DNA of 64,000 nt from CAG-791 sp000431495 (GTDB taxonomy: Bacteria > Bacillota > Clostridia > Lachnospirales > Lachnospiraceae). Made by a program: the position numbers and the translations under genes. The DNA is taken from NCBI GenBank assembly GCA_052117605.1, contig JBQKIT010000013.1. One strand, given 5' to 3'. The notes beneath the pieces are model-generated. The model saw only the letters and a program-made list of their open reading frames with translations, was not told the origin of the DNA and did no database searches. Positions 33,731 through 42,275 of the stretch are shown here, piece by piece (position 1 is the first letter of the stretch; each line of letters starts with the position of its first letter).

Positions 33731-34789
33731 TTATTCCTTCGGCGCGGGATCCTGTGCTTCCACCGTCACCGTTTCGTCTGCAGGAAGCGGTCTTCCGCCG
33801 TGAATGGCATGCTGATGGCGGAACAGATGATCCTGACAGAATTCATAATTTCCTTCACATCTGGAGCAGTAACGGAATTCCAGTGTCGGATCGTCCAGCT
33901 CCGTTCTCCCGCAGATGGCACAGCGATGCCTTGCCTGTCCCACCTTTGGTCTCATTTTGGAAGCATCGGTAAAATCTGCCGCTCCGGTTCCCCTGCTTCC
34001 TGCGCCAAAGCTGCTGCCCTGTCTGCTCTTTTCTCCCTGATGCACCGCCCGGCGGAAATCTGCGCGGCGTTTTCTCTCCCTTGGCGAGAAGCGTCTCATT
34101 TTGCCGGAGCGAAGCCAGAAAATCAGGAAATTTGCAAGCGAAGCCGCCATCGCCACACATACAAACCAGCCGCCCCGCATCGCAGTGGAGACAAAATCCC
34201 ACGCAAGCAGAACACCGTAGAGAACCCCCAGCCATTTGACCTTCACCGGGATGATAAACCACAGAAGCACAACCGCATCCGGAAATGTCAGTGCGTAGGC
34301 AAGGAAAATGGACATATTGACGTAATAGGTGCTGAAATATCTCGAGATCGCCGCAAAATATGCCGCCGCACTCTCTCCGGTCAGCGAAATGCCTGCCGTC
34401 CCTGCCAGGATATAAGACACCGCCATAACCACAAACGCGCCGATGATCGTAATCCCGATTCCGAGCCAGATGTAGACATTATACGCATACGTTCCCCAGA
34501 CCCGTTCCAGTGAGGTTCCGATCGAATAATAGAACATCATGGCGATGATGATGAACAGGATGTTGCTGGTATCCGGCGGAACCAGCACCCAGGTCACAAG
34601 CCGCCAGATCTGTCCGTGACAGATCGCGTACGGATTCAGCGTAAGATAATTCAGAAACGAGGCGTTGACATACTGAAGCAGATAGCCAAAGCCATAGCAC
34701 ATAATGATGACCAGTGAGAGGTTGGAGACTGCGTATTTCTGAAGAAATCTCTGAAGCGGACCGCGTCCGCCGTAATTGTTTGTATTCAT
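33731..34789 (-). CDS. Rhomboid-fold membrane protein with C-terminal zinc ribbon
   Basis: 352 aa. About six hydrophobic helices (residues 20-215) follow a rhomboid-like pattern, e.g. IWRLVTWVLVPPDTSNILFI and SIGTSLERVWGTYAYNVYIW, and FIIPVKVKWLGVLYG resembles the segment before the last helices. The catalytic GxSG and His of active rhomboids are not seen, so it is likely a pseudoprotease. The cytoplasmic C-terminus is basic and then carries CAICG...YCSRCEGNYEFCQDH, a Cys/His cluster suited to zinc. First gene of the three-gene minus-strand set with the sigma-like protein. The 293-bp gap upstream is shared with the divergent activase gene. Confidence 0.7.
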   Translation of the reverse strand: MNTNNYGGRGPLQRFLQKYAVSNLSLVIIMCYGFGYLLQYVNASFLNYLTLNPYAICHGQIWRLVTWVLVPPDTSNILFIIIAMMFYYSIGTSLERVWGTYAYNVYIWLGIGITIIGAFVVMAVSYILAGTAGISLTGESAAAYFAAISRYFSTYYVNMSIFLAYALTFPDAVVLLWFIIPVKVKWLGVLYGVLLAWDFVSTAMRGGWFVCVAMAASLANFLIFWLRSGKMRRFSPRERKRRADFRRAVHQGEKSRQGSSFGAGSRGTGAADFTDASKMRPKVGQARHRCAICGRTELDDPTLEFRYCSRCEGNYEFCQDHLFRHQHAIHGGRPLPADETVTVEAQDPAPKE

Positions 34790-34934
34790 GTTGAAAGCCC
34801 TTCCATTGTATTGTCATGCCGCTGTCATGCTGCATTTTTCAAGGATACTTCAAATCCGGCAGACTATGCAAGTAAGGAAGCCCCGCTCCGAAAGAAGTTC
34901 ACACACTTTTAATGATTTGATGGTCATCTCTTCG

Positions 34935-34963
34935 TTGCTTTCAAAAAACATCCGTTTTATAAT
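34935..34963 (+). promoter_or_regulatory. Promoter for the activase gene
   Basis: TTGCTT (34935-34940), 17-bp spacer, perfect TATAAT (34958-34963). This leaves a leader of about 110 bases before the GTG start at 35083. Confidence 0.7.
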
Positions 34964-35082
34964 TCCTGACAATGCTGCGGCAGTTCGTTCATAATAATAT
35001 GTGTTCAGTGCCTTTACGGATTTTTTCATGCTTTCCGGGGCCGCAGACAGGTACTGAACGGTTACCATTCAGGAGTTAACAA

Positions 35083-38000
35083 GTGATTTCAAAAGACTAT
35101 ACCCTCGGCATTGATATCGGATCGACCACCGTCAAGGCTGCCCTTCTCGACAGCAACCGGCACCTCATGTTCGGCGACTACCGCCGCCATCACGCTCAGA
35201 TCCGTGAAACTCTCCATGACATTCTGGAAGAGATTCTTGCAGAAACCGGAAATGTACGGATCCATCCCGTGATCACCGGCTCCGGCGGTCTTTCTCTTGC
35301 CAATTACTTCGGCATTCCTTTCGTACAGGAGGTGGTGGCAGAGGCCTCCGCAATCGAAGCCCTTGCGCCCCTGACGGACGTTGCCATTGAGCTTGGCGGC
35401 GAGGATGCCAAGATCATTTATTTTGAAAACGGCAATGTTGAGCAGCGCATGAACGGAACCTGTGCCGGAGGGACCGGGTCCTTTATCGACCAGATGGCTT
35501 CCCTTCTGCAGACAGATGCTGCCGGCCTCAATGAGTATGCCAAGGGCTATGAATCCCTTTATACGATTGCCGCACGGTGCGGAGTGTTTGCCAAATCCGA
35601 CATTCAGCCGCTCATCAACGACGGAGCCCGCAAGGAGGATCTGGCGGCTTCCATCTTTCAGGCCGTGGTCATTCAGACCATCTCCGGCCTTGCTCAGGGA
35701 AAGCCGATTCGCGGACATGTCGCGTTTCTCGGAGGCCCTCTTCACTTTCTGACCGAGCTGAAGGCTGCCTTTATCCGTGAGCTTCATCTGGATCAGGAGC
35801 ATGTCATCGAGGTCTCCGATTCCCACCTGTTCCCTGCCATGGGCTCTGCTTTTCTGGCAAAAGAGGATCACTCACTTCTCCTCGAGGAGCTTCTGGAGAA
35901 AACCTCTCACCCCATGCAGATGGAATTCGAGGTTCAGCGCATGGAGCCTCTCTTCGCCTCAGAAGAGGATTATCAGAGCTTCTGTGCCCGCCACGATCAC
36001 TACCAGGTACAGAAAAAAGATCTTTCCACCTATCAGGGGAAGGCTTTTCTCGGCATCGATGCAGGCTCCACAACCACCAAGCTTGCGCTCATCGGCGAAG
36101 ACGGCGAGCTTCTCTGGTCCTTTTATTCCTCCAACAACGGTTCGCCCATTCATACGGCCATCCGCGGCATCACAGAACTCCACCGGCTGATGCCGGAACA
36201 GGTGGAAATCGCAGGCGGCTGCTCCACCGGCTATGGAGAAGCCCTGATGAAGGCTGCCTTTAAGCTGGACAGCGGCGAAGTGGAAACCATTGCACACTAT
36301 TACGGAGCCTCCTACTTCGATCCGGACGTCGACTGCATTCTCGACATCGGCGGACAGGACATGAAGTGCATCCGGATCCGGAACGGCGCCGTAGATTCCG
36401 TGACACTGAACGAAGCCTGCTCCTCCGGGTGCGGCTCCTTCATTGAAACCTTTGCCAAATCTCTCAACTATTCCGTAGAGGATTTCGCAAAGGCAGCCCT
36501 TTTTGCCAAAAATCCGATTGATCTGGGCACACGCTGCACGGTGTTTATGAACTCCCGCGTCAAGCAGGCGCAGAAGGAGGGCGCGGAGGTCTCCGATATC
36601 TCCGCAGGCCTTGCCTATTCCGTCATCAAGAATGCGCTGTTCAAGGTCATGAAGGTGTCTTCTGCGGCAGAGCTCGGAAAGAATATCGTCGTTCAGGGCG
36701 GTACCTTCTACAACGACGCCGTTCTTCGCGCACTCGAGAAGATTTCCGGCGGCAGCGTCGTCCGTCCGGACATTTCCGGCATCATGGGCGCCTTCGGAGC
36801 GGCTCTGATTGCCAGAGAGCGCTATGACGAAAGTCGGCCGACCTCCATGCTCTCCTTTGAGGAAATGGAGAACCTGACCTTCACCGCAACACTTCAGAAC
36901 TGCGGAAGATGCAGCAACAACTGCCGGCTCACTGTCAACCATTTCAGTGACGGCAGAGAGTTCATTTCCGGAAACCGCTGTGAAAGAGGTCTTGGCCTGG
37001 AGAAAACAGACAACGGCATCCCGAATATGTATCAGTACAAGCTCGGAAGGCTCTTCGGGTATAAGTCGCTGACCCGCAAGGAGGCGGTTCGCGGAACCGT
37101 CGGCATTCCCCGCGTTCTGAACATTTACGAGGATTATCCGTTCTGGGCCACCTTTTTTGCCCGCCTGAAATATCAGGTGATTCTCTCTCCCTTGTCCACA
37201 CACGCGATTTATGAGATGGGAATTGAATCCATTCCGTCCGAATCAGAATGCTATCCGGCCAAGATTACCCACGGACATGTACAGTGGCTGATTGAAAAGG
37301 CGCATCCGGATTTTATTTTCTATCCGTCTCTGTTCTATGAGCGAGAAGAGAATAAGGATGCGGACAACCACTACAACTGCCCCATCGTCTCCGCATACCC
37401 GGAGAATATCAAGAACAATGTGGAAGACATCATGAACGGAAAGGTACGCTTCCGTCACCCCTACATGGCGTTCACCAACCTTCAGACCGTCACGCAGGCT
37501 CTGGTCCGTGAGTTCAGGGAGCTTCCGGAAAACGAGGTCATCGACGCCTGCCGGGATGCATGGCAGGAGCTTCTTCAGTACCACAGGGATCTCATGGCAG
37601 AGGGCGAGCGCGTTCTGAAGTTCATGGAGGATACCGGAACCCACGGCATCGTTCTTGCAGGGCGCCCGTATCATCTGGATCCCGAAATCAATCACGGTAT
37701 TCCGGAGATGATCAATTCCTATGGCTTTGCCGTTCTCTCCGAGGATGCGATTGCGCACCTCGGACACCCCGAGCGCCCGCTTGTTGTCCTGGATCAGTGG
37801 ATGTATCACTCCCGCCTTTACGAGGCCGCCGCTTATGTCCGCACCCGGGATGATCTGGACCTCATTCAGCTGAATTCCTTCGGCTGCGGCGTGGATGCCG
37901 TCACCACCGATCAGGTAAGTGACATCCTCTCCGGCTCGGACAAGATCTACACCTGCCTGAAGATCGACGAGGTCAACAACCTGGGCGCCGCCAGAATTCG

Positions 38001-39351
38001 TGTGCGCTCCCTGATTGCCGCGATCCATATCCGCGAGAAAAACCGGACGCGCCGCACCATTCATCCGACCGGAATCCATAAGGTTCCGTTCACCCAGAAG
38101 ATGTTTGAGGAGAACTACACCATCCTCTGCCCGCAGATGTCGCCGATCCATTTTGACCTGATCGAGCCCGCAGCAAGATCCTGCGGCTACAATCTGGTGC
38201 TGATGAGGAACGACAACCAGGCCGCCATCGACTACGGTCTGAAGTATGTCAACAACGACGCCTGCTACCCGTCCCTCTTTGTCGTCGGGCAGGTCATGGA
38301 GGCCCTCTCCTCCGGAAAATATGATTTAAACCGCACTGCAGTCATCATGTCCCAGACGGGCGGCGGCTGCCGTGCCTCCAACTACATCGGCTTCATCCGG
38401 CGCTCTCTGAAAAAAGCCGGCATGGAACAGATCCCTGTGATCTCCGCGAACCTGTCCGGTCTCGAGGGAAATCCCGGCTTCAAAATCACTTTTACGCTCA
38501 TCACCAGACTTGCCTTTGCAGCCATTCTCGGAGATGTGCTGATGAAATGTGTCTACCGGATGCGTCCCTACGAGCTGGAAAAGGGATCCGTGGAAGCCAT
38601 GTATGAGAAATGGACGAAGAAATGCTCGGAATTTCTGGTGCACACCAAGGGCTTCCCGCTTCACAGGGTCCAGAAAATCGCCTGCGAGATGATCCGTGAG
38701 TTCGATCAGATTCCGATTGACGAAAATCTGAAAAAGCCAAGAGTCGGCATTGTCGGAGAAATTCTGGTCAAGTATTCCTATGCCGCCAACAATCACCTGG
38801 TGGAGACTCTGGAGGCGGAAGGTGCGGAGGCTATTGTTCCCGATCTGATGGGCTTTATGCTCTACTGCTTCTACAATCAGATCTACAAGGCAGAGTTTCT
38901 TGGGACCTCGAGGTCTGCTGCCTTTGGCATGAATCTGTCCATTCATGCGATTGAGGACATTGCGCTCAAGCCGATCTACCGCGCTTATGAGAAGAGCCGT
39001 CATTTTGAAGCTCCTGCCAGCATCTTCCAGATCGTCGAATACGCAAAGCCCATCGTCGATATCGGCAATCAGACCGGTGAGGGATGGTTCCTCACCGGAG
39101 AAATGGTGGAGCTCATCAAGAGCGGTGTGCCCAACATCATCTGTATCCAGCCATTCGGATGCCTTCCGAATCACGTTGTCGGCAAGGGTGTCTCCAAAAT
39201 GGTCCGCAAGCTCTATCCGCAGGCAAATCTCGCCGCCATCGATTACGATCCCGGTGCCTCCGAGGTAAACCAGCTGAACCGCATCAAGCTCCTGCTTGCC
39301 GGCGCGCAGAAGGCTCTTTGGAAGGAATGCGGGGACGACAGCAACAGATAG
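35083..39351 (+). CDS. Giant 2-hydroxyacyl-CoA dehydratase activase-type protein (BadF/BcrAD fusion)
   Basis: 1422 aa from a GTG start with AGGAG 7 bases upstream. Two ASKHA ATPase domains are in tandem: YTLGIDIGSTTVKAALLD with NGTCAGGTGSFIDQM (Cys at about 125), and FLGIDAGSTTTKLALIG (about 322) with NEACSSGCGSFIE (Cys at about 445). In HgdC-type activases such Cys bind a [4Fe-4S] cluster between subunits. Next come a Cys-rich NCGRCSNNCRL (about 605), a DUF2229-like part (about 690-900) and a C-terminal HgdB-like segment with IVGEILVKYSYAANNHLVE. Activators inject electrons into 2-hydroxyacyl-CoA dehydratases, but no hgdAB gene is nearby, so the target is unknown. Confidence 0.88.
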   Translation: MISKDYTLGIDIGSTTVKAALLDSNRHLMFGDYRRHHAQIRETLHDILEEILAETGNVRIHPVITGSGGLSLANYFGIPFVQEVVAEASAIEALAPLTDVAIELGGEDAKIIYFENGNVEQRMNGTCAGGTGSFIDQMASLLQTDAAGLNEYAKGYESLYTIAARCGVFAKSDIQPLINDGARKEDLAASIFQAVVIQTISGLAQGKPIRGHVAFLGGPLHFLTELKAAFIRELHLDQEHVIEVSDSHLFPAMGSAFLAKEDHSLLLEELLEKTSHPMQMEFEVQRMEPLFASEEDYQSFCARHDHYQVQKKDLSTYQGKAFLGIDAGSTTTKLALIGEDGELLWSFYSSNNGSPIHTAIRGITELHRLMPEQVEIAGGCSTGYGEALMKAAFKLDSGEVETIAHYYGASYFDPDVDCILDIGGQDMKCIRIRNGAVDSVTLNEACSSGCGSFIETFAKSLNYSVEDFAKAALFAKNPIDLGTRCTVFMNSRVKQAQKEGAEVSDISAGLAYSVIKNALFKVMKVSSAAELGKNIVVQGGTFYNDAVLRALEKISGGSVVRPDISGIMGAFGAALIARERYDESRPTSMLSFEEMENLTFTATLQNCGRCSNNCRLTVNHFSDGREFISGNRCERGLGLEKTDNGIPNMYQYKLGRLFGYKSLTRKEAVRGTVGIPRVLNIYEDYPFWATFFARLKYQVILSPLSTHAIYEMGIESIPSESECYPAKITHGHVQWLIEKAHPDFIFYPSLFYEREENKDADNHYNCPIVSAYPENIKNNVEDIMNGKVRFRHPYMAFTNLQTVTQALVREFRELPENEVIDACRDAWQELLQYHRDLMAEGERVLKFMEDTGTHGIVLAGRPYHLDPEINHGIPEMINSYGFAVLSEDAIAHLGHPERPLVVLDQWMYHSRLYEAAAYVRTRDDLDLIQLNSFGCGVDAVTTDQVSDILSGSDKIYTCLKIDEVNNLGAARIRVRSLIAAIHIREKNRTRRTIHPTGIHKVPFTQKMFEENYTILCPQMSPIHFDLIEPAARSCGYNLVLMRNDNQAAIDYGLKYVNNDACYPSLFVVGQVMEALSSGKYDLNRTAVIMSQTGGGCRASNYIGFIRRSLKKAGMEQIPVISANLSGLEGNPGFKITFTLITRLAFAAILGDVLMKCVYRMRPYELEKGSVEAMYEKWTKKCSEFLVHTKGFPLHRVQKIACEMIREFDQIPIDENLKKPRVGIVGEILVKYSYAANNHLVETLEAEGAEAIVPDLMGFMLYCFYNQIYKAEFLGTSRSAAFGMNLSIHAIEDIALKPIYRAYEKSRHFEAPASIFQIVEYAKPIVDIGNQTGEGWFLTGEMVELIKSGVPNIICIQPFGCLPNHVVGKGVSKMVRKLYPQANLAAIDYDPGASEVNQLNRIKLLLAGAQKALWKECGDDSNR

Positions 39352-39396
39352 GCGATAGAACGCAGCCGCCAAAAACAAAAAAGAAGCACATGAGAA

Positions 39397-39434
39397 ACCC
39401 CGGAAATCAATCTCTTCTGATTGGTTCCCGGGGC
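39397..39434 (-). terminator. Hairpin at the end of the ncRNA and activase units
   Basis: CCCCGG (39398-39403) pairs with CCGGGG (39428-39433), and the stem continues with AATC/GATT pairs around TCTTCT. Downstream on the minus strand are TTTCTC and, about 15 bases on, TTCTTTTTTG. On the plus strand the U-run is weak. It probably ends the minus-strand RNA and may also end the activase transcript. Confidence 0.55.
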
Positions 39435-39795
39435 TATTTCTGCTGTGTCGGACTGTTACTTTCCAATGGACTCTACCTCCACAATTCTTGCTGTATGACG
39501 CTCTCCTCTTCTTCTCTTAGCACTACTCTTTGTTACGACTGTACTGTGATGTCTGACTCTCTCTCAGAGCTTTCTCGTCACTCCTCAGGTCTTATGGCTC
39601 TTGCCGGATCTCATCACATCTTCTGCATTTCGAATCAGAATTGAGTTTTGTAAAAGTACTTCGATTATCGTTCTGTGGATCTTTAAGTCTTAGTTGGTCC
39701 GTACCTTCCTTTCTGCTAAAGTCCTTCAGGTGTCCGGTGGATTCGTCTTTGCTGTTACGTCCTCCTTTCCTGTTGTCCTTTGCTTTTCTTTTGTT
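39398..39795 (-). ncRNA. Candidate orphan non-coding RNA (about 400 nt)
   Basis: A minus-strand unit with a consensus promoter (39802-39830) and an end hairpin, but no credible ORF in either strand. The sense strand is purine-rich, unlike neighbouring genes. Internal pairings include a 7-bp helix UGUGAUG/CAUCACA (plus 39612-39618 with 39545-39551) and a 7-bp helix AAGGUAC/GUACUUU with one wobble (plus 39701-39707 with 39653-39659). No minus-strand gene follows for 4.6 kb. It does not show the marks of RNase P RNA, tmRNA, SRP RNA or 6S RNA that I would recognise. This accounts for the 520-bp gene-free gap. Confidence 0.55.
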
Positions 39796-39801
39796 AACTA
39801 T

Positions 39802-39830
39802 ATGTTAGCGTGGCTGCTCTTATTTGTCAA
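39802..39830 (-). promoter_or_regulatory. Promoter of the candidate ncRNA
   Basis: On the minus strand perfect TTGACA (plus 39825-39830), 17-bp spacer and TAACAT (plus 39802-39807). It lies 42 bp beyond the fabT stop codon and points away from fabT into the gene-free stretch. Confidence 0.75.
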
Positions 39831-39871
39831 TCTTCTTTCACGCTGGATTTAAATTATCTGTTTATTCGCAA

Positions 39872-40363
39872 TTAATTTTCCAATTCTGACATTACATTCA
39901 GGTTACGCTGCCGTTTTTTCCGGTCGTCCAGATTGATTTCCGGCATCAGCTCGTTATTGATAATGTTCAGCATCTCCTCCAGCGTCTGAAGCTGCTGCAC
40001 CGTAAAGCGCTTCTCACAGCGCTCTACGATGGTCTGCAGATAGCTGAGATTGATCCTGTTATATTCCATGAACTTCTGCGTCGGATGCAGGTGATAGGTC
40101 CGTTTGTCCTCCTCGGACCGGATCTTCTCCACATAGCCCTTCCGAATCAGGCTGTTGATCCGGACCGCGGCATTCGGACTGGAAATTCCCATCATCTCCG
40201 AAAATTCCGATATGGTTGGCTCTCCCATCTCATGGATCACCTCCATGCTGAAGGCTTCCACCGTCGTCAGGGTCGCCTCCCTCTGATCAAACCGCGACAT
40301 CACCTGCATATAAAAGTGAAGCCTCAGTCCGCTGTATACCTGATTGAGAGCATCTGCCAGCAT
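39872..40363 (-). CDS. fabT: MarR-family repressor of fatty-acid synthesis (FabT-like)
   Basis: 163 aa from MLADALNQVYSGLRLHFYM, which follows GGGGGGAG; the longer in-frame start is rejected. The winged helix spans about 45-110: TISEFSEMMGISSPNAAVRINSLIRKGYVEKIRSEEDKRTYHLHPT, with the MarR beta-wing DKRTYHL. A C-terminal dimerisation helix follows. FabT regulators repress fab genes with long acyl-ACP as co-repressor. Being the last gene of the operon after fabZ, it is likely autoregulated with the whole operon through the inverted repeat in front of acpP. Confidence 0.8.
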   Translation of the reverse strand: MLADALNQVYSGLRLHFYMQVMSRFDQREATLTTVEAFSMEVIHEMGEPTISEFSEMMGISSPNAAVRINSLIRKGYVEKIRSEEDKRTYHLHPTQKFMEYNRINLSYLQTIVERCEKRFTVQQLQTLEEMLNIINNELMPEINLDDRKKRQRNLNVMSELEN

Positions 40364-40458
40364 ATTTTCTCCCCCCTTGCCGTAATTCGATCGCATACAC
40401 CCTGTATTGTCTTCGAAAAGCCGCAAGGTGTCAAATCCTGTGCAAAAGCCGCAGGGGA

Positions 40459-40959
40459 TCAATCCGTCGAAACGGCAAAGAGAAGCTGCGCGTCACAGAC
40501 CTTCTTCCCATCCACGCTGGCAACGGCCTTTCCGATTCCCACAGGGCCTTTGCGCTCCGTAATTTCGCAGGAGAGCTCCACAACATCCCCCGGCACAACC
40601 TGTCTGCGGAAGCGTGCCTTCTGCACACCCCCGAACAGCGGAATTTTCCCTTTGTACTCCGGAAGATCCAGAAGCGCCACTGCCCCCGTCTGGGCAAGCG
40701 CCTCCAGAAGAAGGACTCCGGGAAGAACCGGATGCTCCGGAAAATGTCCCTGAAACCAGGGAGCCTGCATGCTCACGCACATTCTTCCTCTCGCCCATTC
40801 TCCCGGCTCATAATCCTCAATCCGGTCCACAAGTGCAAACGGATAACGATGCGGAAGGATCTTTGCAATTTCCGGTGCTGTCAGTGTGCGGGGGCAGCGC
40901 TCTGCCCCCTGCTCCTTCTGCTCCTTCTGCCTGTTCTCTGTATTCGGTATTTCACTCAA
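40459..40959 (-). CDS. fabZ: 3-hydroxyacyl-ACP dehydratase FabZ
   Basis: 166 aa from a TTG at 40957-40959. AAGGAGG lies 8 bases before this TTG but touches a GTG three codons earlier (40966-40968), so TTG is the better start. The hot-dog-fold motif is ILPHRYPFALVDRI (catalytic His) and GHFPEHPVLPGVLLLEALAQTGAV (catalytic Glu). Residues 1-30 are a charged N-terminal extension (QKEQKEQG) beyond the usual about 140 aa. It removes water from 3-hydroxyacyl-ACP. In the operon it lies between fabF and fabT; accB, common at this spot in relatives, is absent. Confidence 0.94.
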   Translation of the reverse strand: MSEIPNTENRQKEQKEQGAERCPRTLTAPEIAKILPHRYPFALVDRIEDYEPGEWARGRMCVSMQAPWFQGHFPEHPVLPGVLLLEALAQTGAVALLDLPEYKGKIPLFGGVQKARFRRQVVPGDVVELSCEITERKGPVGIGKAVASVDGKKVCDAQLLFAVSTD

Positions 40960-41001
40960 TGCTTCCACCTCCTTCGTCCCACTCTGAAACGGCAGACGAC
41001 T

Positions 41002-42261
41002 CTATTTCCGGAAAATCAGGCAGGCGTTGTGACCGCCAAAGCCAAGGCCGTTGGAGAGCGCGCAGTGAAGCTCTGCTTCATAGCCTTTTCCCGGAACGTA
41101 GTTCAGATCACACTCCGGATCCTTGTTCAAAAGTCCGACCGTAGGCGGGACAAAGCCTTCCTCCAGTGCCTTGATGCAGAACACAGCCTCCACGCCTCCT
41201 GCTCCTCCGAGAAGATGCCCTGTGGCAGATTTGGTCGAGGTGACCGGAATCTCATACGCGTGACTTCCCAGAACCTTTTTCAAGGCCATCGTTTCTCCGG
41301 CATCGTTCAGATGTGTCGAAGTTCCGTGTGCATTGACATAATCAATATCCTCCGGAGAAATTCCGGCATCCTCCAGCGCAAGCTGCATGCAGGCAGCGCC
41401 GCCTTCTCCCTCCGGTGCGGGAGCCGTGATGTGCCAGGCATCGCAGTTTGCACCGTATCCGATGATTTCCGCAAGGATCTTCGCTCCCCTCTCCTTCGCA
41501 TGCTCCTTCTCTTCGAGGACCAGAATGCCGGCACCCTCTCCCATCACAAAGCCGCTTCGGTCCGCATCAAACGGAATGCTTGCCCGGTCCGGATCCTCGC
41601 TCCTGCAGAGTGCCTTCATGGAAGAAAATCCGCCGATTCCAAGCGGTGTGATCGCCGCCTCGGTACCGCCGCAGACCATCATCTTCTCATAGCCGTCCCG
41701 GATTCTGTGAAACGCATCGCCGATGGCATTGTTTCCACCCGCGCATGCGGTGACCGGGCAGGTGCACATTCCCCCAAAGCCATAATCGATGGCAATTCTG
41801 GCCGCCGCCATATTGGAGATTGTCATCGGAATAAAGAACGGACTGACCTTCTCAAAGCCCTTTTCCACTCCGCGGACATGCTCCTTTTCAATGACAGAGA
41901 GTCCTCCGATTCCGCTGGAAACGATCACGCCGGCATTCCTGCGGCCTTTCTTTACGTTCTCTGCATTCTCTCCGGCGTCCGAAATTCTCCCGATGCCTGC
42001 CATCTCCAGTGCCTCCGCCGCTGCATAGAGGGCAAACTGGGTAAATCTTGCCATCCGAAGCGCCTCTCTTTTGTTCAGCCGTACGGAAGGGTCAAAATTC
42101 TTCACCTCCGCCGCCAGCTTCACACCAAAATCCGAAGCGTCAAACTGTGTAATCGGGCCAATGCCGTGCTTTCCCTCACGGATTTTGCCCCAGCTCTCTT
42201 CCACGCTGTTTCCAAGAGGATTCACGGTTCCGATTCCTGTCACCACAACCTGTTTTTTCAT
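41002..42261 (-). CDS. fabF: 3-oxoacyl-ACP synthase II
   Basis: 419 aa thiolase-fold condensing enzyme. The active Cys is in CPVTACAGGNNAIGDAF; the His pair is in VNAHGTSTHLND and KSATGHLLGGAGG. The N-terminus MKKQVVVTGIGTVNPLGNSV is canonical. FabF elongates acyl-ACP with malonyl-ACP. A short charged insert at about 95-110 (ENAENVKKGRRN) is visible. It is 14 bp downstream of fabG and 42 bp upstream of the fabZ start. Confidence 0.97.
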   Translation of the reverse strand: MKKQVVVTGIGTVNPLGNSVEESWGKIREGKHGIGPITQFDASDFGVKLAAEVKNFDPSVRLNKREALRMARFTQFALYAAAEALEMAGIGRISDAGENAENVKKGRRNAGVIVSSGIGGLSVIEKEHVRGVEKGFEKVSPFFIPMTISNMAAARIAIDYGFGGMCTCPVTACAGGNNAIGDAFHRIRDGYEKMMVCGGTEAAITPLGIGGFSSMKALCRSEDPDRASIPFDADRSGFVMGEGAGILVLEEKEHAKERGAKILAEIIGYGANCDAWHITAPAPEGEGGAACMQLALEDAGISPEDIDYVNAHGTSTHLNDAGETMALKKVLGSHAYEIPVTSTKSATGHLLGGAGGVEAVFCIKALEEGFVPPTVGLLNKDPECDLNYVPGKGYEAELHCALSNGLGFGGHNACLIFRK

Positions 42262-42275
42262 CAGCTCTCTCCTTC

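Noticed and set aside
35089..35871. 260-codon minus-strand frame inside the activase gene
   Set aside because: Antisense shadow of a conserved ATPase domain with no promoter or ribosome site.
39390..39644. Plus-strand ORF downstream of the activase gene
   Set aside because: Ser/Leu/Cys-rich translation of a pyrimidine-rich stretch, no ribosome site, and it starts in a terminator hairpin; the non-coding RNA on the other strand explains the region better.
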